Shown here in pieces: positions 1 through 8,390 of a DNA stretch of 20,050 nucleotides. How positions within the stretch are numbered: position 1 is the first letter of the stretch; every line of letters starts with the position of its first letter. The notes below the pieces were generated by a model. It saw only the letters and a list, made by a program, of their open reading frames with translations. It did not search any database and was not told the origin of the DNA. Where the stretch lies: NCBI GenBank assembly GCA_001579985.1, contig LRSR01009499.1, positions 1-20,050 of the forward strand, written 5' to 3'. Position numbers and translations under genes: made by a program. Source of the DNA: Hypsibius dujardini. Taxonomy: Eukaryota > Tardigrada > Eutardigrada > Parachela > Hypsibiidae.

Positions 1-265
1 CACACGTTAGTGTTTAAGAATTAGTGAGAGTAATAAGACTTTCAGCAGAAAGAGACAACGAGAACGGTTCCATGAAAACGTTTTCATTTGGCAGAAGACA
101 AATACAGAGTACAGATGCAACTTCGCACAGGTTGCAATGCATTACCGCACACTGTCTACAAGTAGAATGAGAATGTACTAGCGAAGTACGCAATAGCTTA
201 AAACAAAAACAGACAAACTTCAAGATTAACATCAGCGTTGGGTTCCTTCCGTTATTTGGCTCATT

Positions 266-308
266 CTTGCGAGGCAAGGGACTGTTCCTTGCGAGGCAAG
301 GGACTGTT
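266..308. repeat. 21-bp direct duplication downstream of PHF10
   Basis: CTTGCGAGGCAAGGGACTGTT occurs at 266-286 and 288-308 with no mismatch. The unit contains the partial palindrome CTTGCGAGGCAAG. Apart from this, 1-532 shows only the presumed 3' UTR and flank of PHF10; no AATAAA was seen on the minus strand close to the stop. Confidence 0.8.
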
Positions 309-532
309 TACACAAATTAAGCAAGTCCACAGAACAAGCCGGTGGGGAGGGACGGGGTAGAAAATCAATGACATGGGACTTCCTTCTGGGGCTATTATGA
401 CAGCGCAGAACAGAAGGCTGACGACGTGGGGTAAAACCACAAATCCGAATGGAGATCAATATTAAGCCAACGGGATGTTGTTGTTCTGGCAGTGAAAAGA
501 GAGGTCCGTGGGGCGATGATTTTTTTCAGCTG

Positions 533-3500
533 CTAATCTGCTTCCGCTTTCGAGTCCTCTTCGTCGTCGTCCCCTTCCCCGTCGTCCTCTTCGCCCTTGC
601 TAGAGCCCTTTTTCTTCCTGGAAAAAGAGACAGCTCGAGTAATTTGAACCGGTCCAAATTTGTTCATATTTCAATAAAAGGGGGTCTCGCCGGGTTCAAT
701 CGATATGGTAGACAGTAGTACAGACGAGCAATCTTTGCCTGAATCATCTTGTCTCTAGTCTGGTAAATCCCGCTGTTTGCTTACGCATTAGCTACCAATT
801 TTTGTTTTCAGATCTGTAATTTTATTACTTTTAAGTGAAAAATAAATACGTTCATGGTATGATAAACCTTGCCCCTTGTGTCGTTTAGCCTATTTTCTGG
901 ACTTAATGTCTGTATGTCTTAATGTCTGCATGTCTTAATGTCTTAATGTCTGTATGTCTTAATGTCTGTATGTCTTAATGTCTGTATGTCTTAATGTCTT
1001 AATGTCTGTATGTCTTAATGTCTGTATGTCTTAATGTCTGTATGTTTGTATGTCTATCTGCCTGTCTGTCTATGTCTGTCACGTCGAGTTGCCTGGTGGT
1101 TCACAGTCTGACTTTCGTCTCAGAGACATGACTAAAAAGTCCACATCACGATCAACTTACTTGAAGCAAGGATAACAAAGCGTTCGGATGGTAGTCACAT
1201 TTCCCGCAGCATCCTCATCCCACTACGAGAGTAACAACAAAAAGACGTTTAGACCTCATGTCAGTCGCAAGCCCTTGAGCCGATTCTGAAGACAGATTTC
1301 GAAAGGATAAAGGAACCAGTTACTTACATCAGGCTGCCAGATGCAGGCACGACCTCGTTTGCCTTCAAGATTCGGCCGACTGGCTCCACACAACGAACAG
1401 ACCGCACACCCATGGCAAAGCCACCTTCCATGCGGTATTCTGGGGACTCCGACGCAGAAATTGTGATAGCCCCGGTCGCAGAAGTCGCAAAACATTAGTT
1501 TCTCCTGTAAGCAGCCGGTAAGACATGTGACCATAAACACCAAAAATGATCCAGGAGCAGTCTCACCTCTTGAGCAGGGCTGTTGCATTTCAGGCAGACT
1601 TTACAGTCGGTGCACTGCCATTGGTAGGTTTGAATTGCAAATAAGGTGCCCTTCGAGAGGTGCATGCAGCTGGGATGAACTGTAAGAAAATCAGCATACC
1701 AATCAGCTTTTCAAGTATAAAGCTCCAAAAATTAATACGCGAATAAGAAGGCATACTCAATTTAGTGCAGTTCGAACACCCGATGAGGGTCTCGCTGGCC
1801 AGTTCAGCCGCTGTCGGTTCAGCAGGCTTTTTCTTTCCTCTCTTCTTTTTGGCCGGCTTGACGACTTCGGCCGGTGGCAGTGGGGGCTGATACGCTCGTG
1901 TGTGGCAGTTGAAACAGGTGTTTGCTGGGCAGGGTGGAATCTCGATCGGCAATTGGAGCACAGCAACGGGGGGAACAGGTTCTTTCTGAAAAGTGGGTCA
2001 AATATCAACCAAGATGTCCATTTCTACTAATTGTCGTTGCGAAAATATTTACCATAGTGAGAAGGCACATTTATCGAGATTGAAAGCTAAAAGTACCGTA
2101 CAGACATCCCGGAAATGACGCTCATAAACAACACACATACACATAACTAGGAATGGCATCAAATGTCAAATGTCAATTCAAATCAATTCAAATCAAATCA
2201 ATTCAAATCAAATCAAATCAAATCAAATCAATTCAATTCAAATCAAATTTTCATGACAAGAAGGAGTGATAAGAAATCAAATGATCAAATGACTTTCAAT
2301 CAAATCAAATCAAAACTGTAACTTTTCGTCATTTGATGCCACACATACACATAACAATAATGACCCGGACAACAGCACAAAAACACGGGCAAATATACAT
2401 CAAATCATCTGATGCAGCTGCACCAACCTCGGGGGAGAGGACGACACTGAGCGTGTCGACATCCTTTTTCAATGTCCGACCTCGACCGGCAGGCGTTGGT
2501 GTTATCGCTGATTCGGGTTTCATGTCGTAAATCGTCTTGACGGGCGTGAAAGGAAGGACCCCTTCGTGTACGGCGTTATTGGTTGCGCTTCCAGTGAGAT
2601 CGGACATTTCGATGTCATCTTTCTCGTCCAAATCAGAATCGTCCGCATCGGATATCTGGCCGTTAGCGTCGATGCCTCTCATCTTTCGGAACTCTTCGGC
2701 GGACAGATTCAGACAGTGCACGGCAAACGGTGGCGCAGTGTGGACCGTCGTCGTCAGCGGCAAATAACCGAGTTCCTTAGGAGAAAATCTGCAACGCACA
2801 AACAAACGCGATTAGGCCGGTCAACAAAAGTAAACTAAACAGTTGTGAATTGTGGTTTCACTCGACCCGATCCACCAAGCACCAGCAAAGGTACAGCAGC
2901 CTATTGGAATTTGGAATCAATTCAAACATACGATGACCGTTGGAAACTGATCACGCATTTTCACATTAAACTTACTCTTGATTATTTGCTATATTTGCCA
3001 TTCAAACACAAGATTCGCTCAAAACGGAAGTTTTGTCGCTTATAGAAAGTACTACTAGTACATTAAAAACCCACGTTCAACAAAATAAATAGTATATATA
3101 AGACTGGTTCACTAACTGTTATATAAATAAATAAATAAATCAATCAATCAATAAATCAATAAATAAATAAATCAATCAATCAATCTTTCGCCGCTGCATC
3201 CAATTTTTCATGTTCAAATTCAAAGCTTCCTGGATTCATTACCGTGTAAGCAACTCCCTACCCCATATCCATTAAATTATATAAGGAAGCTTACATGGGT
3301 ACAGAATCGGAGTATTGTGGAGGCGAAAACATGAGCGCAGCGGGATATGCGCCAGTCTTCTTGGCAAAGAGGTTGGGTGCTGGTCCTTGCAGATTGCCTG
3401 GCCGCCTGAACGGACCGCTCCCACTCCGCGCCTCGACCAGCTGCATCTGGTAAAGCTCCGAATTGGGGGCTAACACCCGCACGCTCCGTCGAGGCACGTG

Positions 3501-3969
3501 GACAAGCTGCAATAGGAAGCGGTTCCATTCATGAAAAATAACGTCGCCATATGGATCAATCAATCAATCAATCAAGTGACTGTAGCCTCGGAGAAGTAGA
3601 TATCGCTCAGCTCGAGTTGCTTGATTAGTTGATTGAAGGGACTGACATGATTTTCTAGCTTACATTGGTCTGCAGATCAAAATAATTCTTCCGTTCCGCA
3701 ACGCGCTGCTGATTGAGGAATGTGTTGTATTTAGTGACGGACTTCAGGGCCCGCTGCCGCTGTGCCCGTAGACGGTGTTCGCGGTTTTGATGTGCGGTGA
3801 GGATGGACGCCTGAAGGGACACAGCGGAGGCTTCGTTACTGTTGTGGTCGTTCGACTCGCTCAATTGCGATCCAGTGGGATCAGACACCGCTTTTGCTGT
3901 GGACTTCGAGGATGCCCCCGTTACGCTGGGAATTTCGGTAGAATTCCTCGCTATTTCTGAGACATCCAT
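533..3969 (-). CDS. PHF10: PHF10/BAF45A-like PBAF subunit, double PHD finger protein (8 exons)
   Basis: Likely chromatin reader subunit of the PBAF (SWI/SNF) remodeller, nuclear. Coding exons on the minus strand: 3969-3664, 3506-3295, 2788-2428, 1985-1757, 1679-1567, 1504-1328, 1222-1161, 617-533; all phases join, giving 514 residues. Residues 86-135 and 173-183 resemble the C-terminal part of the SAY region of animal PHF10 (ERKNYFDLQTN; then FSPKELGYLPL after a splice). PHD1 uses C317/C320, C363/C366, H371/C374, C392/C395; PHD2 uses C398/C401, C413/C416 (MFCDFCDRGYH), H421/C424, C437/C440. This tight tandem is the DPF arrangement, which in relatives binds acetylated histone H3. C443/C446 and C482/C485 could form a further zinc site. 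The tail after residue 487 is lysine then Asp/Glu-rich. The N-terminal SAY half of vertebrate PHF10 is not found upstream. A 3' splice acceptor lies 7 nt before the ATG, so the true N-terminus may differ. Family call firm; first exon less so. Confidence 0.9.
903..1077. repeat. ATGTCTTA/ATGTCTGT minisatellite in PHF10 last intron
   Basis: Interleaved copies of TTAATGTC and TGTATGTC fill most of the intron between the 1222-1161 and 617-533 exons, grading into CTGT units at the right end. Confidence 0.85.
2160..2315. repeat. AAATC/AATTC pentamer array in PHF10 intron
   Basis: Degenerate CAAAT and CAATT pentamers, densest at 2160-2250 and reappearing at 2296-2315, inside the intron between exons 2788-2428 and 1985-1757. 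Confidence 0.8.
3121..3185. repeat. AATA/AATC tetranucleotide array in PHF10 intron
   Basis: Alternating runs of AAAT and CAAT units. Short AATC runs recur at 3556-3575, 5800-5850 and in OSBP intron 1 near 15350. Confidence 0.85.
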
Positions 3970-3976
3970 TGTGAAT

Positions 3977-3988
3977 CTGGGCAGAGAG
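3977..3988 (-). other. 3' splice acceptor 7 nt upstream of PHF10 ATG
   Basis: The minus strand reads CTCTCTGCCCAG directly before ATTCACA and the ATG. It is either the end of a 5'-UTR or coding intron, or a spliced-leader addition site. No matching first exon is evident in the 640 bp up to GLO1. Confidence 0.55.
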
Positions 3989-4061
3989 ATTACTCAGTAC
4001 AGTACAGTACTATCAGTTAGAAATTGGACAGTTTTGCGGAGTGTAATAAGCATCAGCCAGT

Positions 4062-4160
4062 CGGTACAAAATGTGCAGCCGAAGAGAACAAAATGTTCGC
4101 TCGCGGAGAACGAATTGTTCAGCCGTGGAGAACAAAATATTCGCTCGCGGAAAATAAACT
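4062..4160. repeat. 22-bp tandem repeat with internal palindromes, 5' of PHF10
   Basis: About 4.5 units of a 22-mer (4062-4083, 4084-4105, 4106-4127, 4128-4149, then a decayed part). Unit two carries GAACAAAATGTTC, a perfect inverted repeat of GAACA/TGTTC with 3-nt spacing; neighbouring units keep imperfect versions. The array is 90-190 bp upstream of the PHF10 ATG. Confidence 0.7.
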
Positions 4161-4629
4161 CACTCCTGCCAACGATCATCGTACGAGTACCGGTACCTTT
4201 CATTTATTTTTGTTTTATAACTTAAAAAATAAAATATTTTTCTCGCTAACTAAGCCACAAAAGGTTTTACAGGTGCTAAGAAATCCGTTCTATTAGAGGT
4301 AGCCATGTGATGTGACAGACAAACGGAATGAACAATTTAATCGCCCAATGGTCAATCATCCACGTGATGCGTGATCGTGCCACGCCTTCTGTTCTTTGTC
4401 CGTATTTGTGCGAGTTGTGAGCATTACTGAATACTGAATGACTAAAAAACTGAAACAGGGCAAGCATTTTTAGTCATGGATGGATGGTTCAATTATTTGC
4501 ATTTACATTGTAGATCATGGAAGTGTACATGTATGCCTGAACGGTAACGGTAAGCTTAATCAAATCTCATAATCTTTAGCCCGTGCAAAAGATGAAACAA
4601 AAGTGCCGGACAAAGAAACACGCCCCGTT

Positions 4630-6016
4630 CTACGCCGTCTTGGGCCCAATTATTTCAATCCAATATCCGTCCGGGTCCTGAATAAATGCTAGCCCTTTCA
4701 TCTGCCCTAAAAGGAGAAAGATAAAAACGGTTTTAGATAAAGCCGATAAAACCGATAGTATAACGATAAAATTAGTACCGCCATCAGGTTTCTTGATGAA
4801 TTTCACTCCGAGTTGTTCGAAGCGTTCACAGGCCTTGTAGACATCCGGCACCGTCACCGCAATATGTCCTAAACAGTAAATCCATTTCCGGTATTATTGG
4901 TTCTTCTACTTCTAGAGGAACGGAAACAATTGAGAGAACTGCATGCTGGCTTACCGAAACCTCTTGGTTCGGAATTTCCGTTGTGATACTTCGAGTCGTC
5001 ATTCTCCGTGCCCCAGTTGCTGCAATGATAATGTCAATTGTAAATCAAAATACACAAGGACCAAAATCAAAGTCTATTCAAGGTGCGTTACTACAACCAA
5101 CAAGATTGAATACACTGGAGGGTCCGGGGAATGGGCAAAAGAGGCGGGGCAGGGGGTAATTTTCAAACAATCGAACAATCAACCACCCCCTGCTCCGCCC
5201 CTTTTGCCCATACCCCGGACCCTCCAGTGTACAGTCAACGACAAGATTGAATACACTGGAGGGTCCGGGGAATGGGCAAAAGGGGCGGGGCAGGGGGTAG
5301 TTTTCAAACAATCGAACAATCAACCACCTGACCACCCCCTCCTCCGCCCCTTTTGCCCATACCCCGGACCCTCTAGTGTACTCAATCTTGTCGTTGATTG
5401 TACTGTACACCAAACATACGGTACGTACTGGCACAGCTCAAGGATCGCCTTCCGACTGAATAACCAAATTCGTCTTTCGTCATCGCCTTTTGGCATGTCT
5501 CCCTCGGATTCATATCCCATGAAGTAATTTGTAAACTTTCCGGCCTCCATGTCCATCTTCCGCAAGAGCCTGTGAAATAAAGAATGCAGCTAATACACAT
5601 TTGAGACGCAACTGCTTTGCCCATTGCCCCGTACGGGTTTCATCACGGGATTATGTGATACAGTACGGTTTCGGTGCCGTACCTCATCCCAAGGACGCGG
5701 CTGTAGAAATCGAGAGAGATCTTCGGATCTTTGATGCGAAACATCGTGTGGTTGAAGATAAAGTCCTGCATAATTGAAGAACACATAATTCAAACACAAA
5801 CAATCAATCAATCAATCGATCTATCACTCAATCAATCAATCAATAAATGGACTATGGGGACTATACGCTACTGCGCAAGTTGCAGTCGCACGCATTAGTA
5901 CTTCCGCTAGAAATCTGTAGAGTTCAAATTCTGTAGGTCCGTACTCTTGATCTTACCTTGGTGGCATCCTCCTGTCCCGAGGTAAGCCGAGTTGCTTCTT
6001 CATTGGATAGCGCCAT
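4630..6016 (-). CDS. GLO1: Glyoxalase I (lactoylglutathione lyase), 6 exons
   Basis: Isomerises the hemithioacetal of methylglyoxal and glutathione to S-lactoylglutathione in the cytosol; metal-dependent VOC-fold enzyme. Exons on the minus strand: 6016-5957, 5765-5683, 5569-5429, 5019-4955, 4868-4779, 4706-4630; phases agree and give 171 residues, close to the 184 of the human enzyme. Recognisable blocks are [60 protein letters not shown] and [15 protein letters not shown]. Expected metal ligands are H26, E92, H118 and E164. The first is His where the human enzyme has Gln (human QQTM, here NHTM); yeast and E. coli enzymes have His there. The start is the only Met ahead of the conserved block and sits 10 nt after a strong acceptor (TTTCAG at 6032-6027). 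The third intron carries two palindromic TA-flanked elements. PHF10 follows on the same strand 660 bp downstream. Confidence 0.93.
5092..5402. mobile_element. Two tandem palindromic TA-flanked elements in GLO1 intron 3
   Basis: Two copies (5113-5229 and 5254-5378) of a GC-rich palindrome starting CACTGGAGGGTCCGGGG and ending with its inverse, each bounded by TA. The second is enclosed in a wider inverted pair (5232-5251 versus 5381-5400, C-A-R-T-C-A-A-C-G-A-C-A-A-G-A-T-T-G) also bounded by TA. The loops share a sequence around CAAACAATCGAACAATCAAC. The copies differ by a few substitutions and an 8-bp indel. The layout suggests a miniature DNA transposon duplicated in place. Confidence 0.7.
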
Positions 6017-6026
6017 TAGAAGGCGG

Positions 6027-6040
6027 CTGAAAGGAATAAG
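6027..6040 (-). other. 3' splice acceptor 10 nt upstream of GLO1 ATG
   Basis: The minus strand reads CTTATTCCTTTCAG, a consensus acceptor, leaving a 10-nt leader (CCGCCTTCTA) before the ATG. No upstream exon can be recognised. Confidence 0.55.
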
Positions 6041-6363
6041 CGCTGAACAAAGAGCAAATGACACGCTGTTACCGGAAACACCAGTCGACCAGTTGTTGGA
6101 ATAGCTCGCAAAATACTCATACACAAAAACATAAACAAAAGAAACGTAATTTGCTCCGACGCCACCGGTCTCGGTCCTCTGAAACTAAAATCTACCGAGC
6201 GGCTTGAGTACCGACCCTGTTTCCTTGTGCGGTGCGACGCGTACACCACACAGGGCCCAGATGATAGTAGTGAGTAGTGACGCGACATTTCTTAAGTGAT
6301 CGCGGCGGCGGCGCCTGCGTCGCTCTTGCAAGCGGTGCCGTCACTGCCGTGCATGTTAATGTA

Positions 6364-6497
6364 CAGTAGAAGTCCTCATATTTTGCGTACGTCACAGGCA
6401 TGTTTCTATTCCGTGCCTTGTCTCGGCGTAGTTTCGTTATGGGGCAAACGTATTGAAACGGGCATGTGACGTACGCAAAATATGAGGACTTCTACTG
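6364..6497. mobile_element. Palindromic MITE with TA target duplication
   Basis: A 134-bp element whose ends are inverted copies of about 36 bp starting CAGTAGAAGTCCTCATATTT, near-perfect, around a roughly 60-bp unique centre. TA flanks each end (6362-6363, 6498-6499), so this is most simply a non-coding Tc1/mariner-type miniature element. It lies in the divergent spacer between GLO1 and mL53. There is no coding capacity. Confidence 0.75.
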
Positions 6498-7089
6498 TAC
6501 CGCAATTTTTTTACTAGAACTTGCTGGTACATTTCAGAAGCTGGTCGGTTAAAAATTCTGTTGTTTTTTTAGAAGAAGTAAGAGTTTTGATGGATATTTT
6601 TTTGGATGGTAACCTCTGCAACCCGATCGAAAAGGGAAAAAGCAACTTCACGCCTCAGAAGTCGTCGACGTCGGTTATTCGTTCTTCCTGAACTCGGGCT
6701 GCGGCGGACTCGATTAGGAATTCACGACAGCAGTGGTGTGTCGTCAAAATTGATCAGAATTACCGGATTGATAGTGTAATAAGAAGAAAACAGCCGTATG
6801 TATACTGGCAGTGCCAATCAGCGGTACCTTCGATGACCAGGGAATCCGCCCCTCTGTTGACCAATGGTCCAGTGCAACATGCATTTCTATTCACTGCAGC
6901 CAGTGCTACAGTGTATAGTAGCTGCAGCACCTACCCCTGAACAAGCCCTGCAGTCTGCAATGCAGCGCCGTTATGGGGCAAGGGGGGGTTAGGACAAGGG
7001 ACGGGGGGTGTTGTAACTTAAGTCAAGCCGGGGGAGGGGCATTGGCTCCACCCTCCCAGACCCCTCATTTGTTTTGGTTTTCATGTTTA

Positions 7090-7107
7090 ACCGTTCTTAA
7101 GAACGGT
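7090..7107. promoter_or_regulatory. Perfect 18-bp palindrome upstream of mL53
   Basis: ACCGTTCTTAAGAACGGT is a perfect inverted repeat about 100 bp upstream of the mL53 ATG, followed by a pyrimidine-rich tract and an AT-rich TATA-like stretch (ATATATTA near 7168). It may be a binding site for a dimeric transcription factor; function inferred only from symmetry and position. Confidence 0.35.
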
Positions 7108-7205
7108 ATTTCTTGTTCTTCCCATTCCCTCCCGGCTACTAATTAAAATTCATATTTTCCGGCTGGAATATATTATTTCTGATCACTGGGACACAACATC
7201 ATACA

Positions 7206-7607
7206 ATGCGACTCACCCTGACCCTCATGCGTAAACCCTTCCTGCATTTCGGCTACAACCGTGCCGTCTCCAAAGTCCTCCGCTTCCTCTCTCTCAAACC
7301 CATCAAGGCGGTGGAGTTCCAACTCGATCCCTTCACTGGCAACGTAAAGTCCATCCGCGAGGCCATGCGCTACCTGCAGGGAGTGAAGATCCTGCGAACC
7401 AATCCAACGATTGAATTCCGTGCCAAGGTGGTGGACGATCGCAGCGAGCCGTCCCTCCGGGCAAAGTTCGCCGACGGGAAGCAGTATTTAATTAAGACAA
7501 CCAACCTCAGCGGGCTGGAGGTGATGGAGCAGATGGATCGGCTGGTGCAGATGCGGGAACCGCGGACGGCCGAACAGATTAGACCAGCTCGTGTGAGAGG
7601 AAAGTGA
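7206..7607 (+). CDS. MRPL53: Mitochondrial large-subunit ribosomal protein mL53, intronless
   Basis: Component of the mitochondrial 39S large ribosomal subunit, thioredoxin-like fold. The single uninterrupted frame encodes 133 residues. Residues 29-64 (LKPIKAVEFQLDPFTGNVKS and following) align by memory with the start of human mL53 (LKPVKQVRVQFCPFEKNV), and the SEPS...FADGKQYLI segment matches SEP...FGDGHRLI. Human mL53 has 112 residues; the additional 5' 20-odd residues here are rich in Arg, Leu and Phe with no acidic residue, as in a mitochondrial targeting peptide. A second Met at residue 8 is an alternative start. Unlike its neighbours the gene has no introns and no splice acceptor before its ATG. 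An AATAAA lies 116 nt after the TGA. It is divergent from GLO1 across a 1.2 kb spacer. Confidence 0.85.
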   Translation: MRLTLTLMRKPFLHFGYNRAVSKVLRFLSLKPIKAVEFQLDPFTGNVKSIREAMRYLQGVKILRTNPTIEFRAKVVDDRSEPSLRAKFADGKQYLIKTTNLSGLEVMEQMDRLVQMREPRTAEQIRPARVRGK

Positions 7608-7722
7608 ATGTGTCTACCGGATGTCACTGTGCTTTATTTTTTCCCCCGTTTGCCTTTATGCGTGTTACTATTGCTATCGATATTGTATGAAAGTATTATC
7701 TTGCGGCTTAAACTTTTGGCCA

Positions 7723-7728
7723 AATAAA
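7723..7728 (+). terminator. AATAAA polyadenylation signal for mL53
   Basis: Canonical hexamer 116 nt downstream of the mL53 stop and the first on that strand. Confidence 0.6.
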
Positions 7729-8065
7729 TCATCAGCGAGAATATTTATAGCTGCAAGATAATTTACCTTACTTTACCCGTGCTGCGTGCACTATCATCGC
7801 CATTCGCGAATATGGAGGACTCTTTGAATCAAGCAATCAACCTGTAGCTGGCAGTACAGTATTCCATTGATACCGGCGGCTATTGCACCAATCAATCGAT
7901 CGACTAGGGCATTGTTTTGCTTAAACCCTACATGCTTTTAGCAATCCTCTGGTCAATCCATTGGACCCACAAAACTCCGTATGGAAATTCGTGTATCAAT
8001 CAGTTAATACATTAAAAGGGTTTTAATCAACCCAACTGAGGAGTAACAGAATAATGAGCTGTTCC

Positions 8066-8152
8066 TTCACTCACTCACTCACTCACTCACTCACTCACTC
8101 ACTCACTCACTCACTCACTCACTCACTCACTCACTCACTCACTCACTCACTC
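8066..8152. repeat. (CACT)n microsatellite
   Basis: About 21 uninterrupted CACT units between mL53 and the Tc1 element. The rest of 7729-8388 shows no gene or RNA feature that I can support. Confidence 0.95.
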
Positions 8153-8390
8153 GCACGGTTCGATTCTGATTTGCGAGTGCGACTGAAGGTGAGCGAAATG
8201 CCTGATGTTACGGCCTGTTAGAAAAGACGCTATTTTTAAAACAGTCCGTAGCAATTGTTTCAACACGCATAAATTGTTTTTTTCTAGAAAAACTGACGAA
8301 CGATAGGTAAAAACGGTGCCTCATGTAAAGCGCAGCTTAATTAGCCTTTATTACGGTATTCAAACTGGCAAATTTCAGACCATCTGCATA

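Noticed and set aside
2333-2838. Overlapping + strand frames
   Set aside because: Antisense shadow of the PHF10 exon 2788-2428, whose minus-strand frame matches PHF10.
4943-5527. 194-residue + strand frame with a duplicated peptide
   Set aside because: It runs antisense to GLO1 exons and through the two palindromic elements; the internal repeat is the element itself.
6192-6401. 69-residue minus-strand frame
   Set aside because: Its start lies in the MITE arm and it has no recognisable content.
8150-8175. GGTTCGATTCT resembling a tRNA B box
   Set aside because: The preceding 85 bp are a CACT microsatellite with no A box or acceptor stem.
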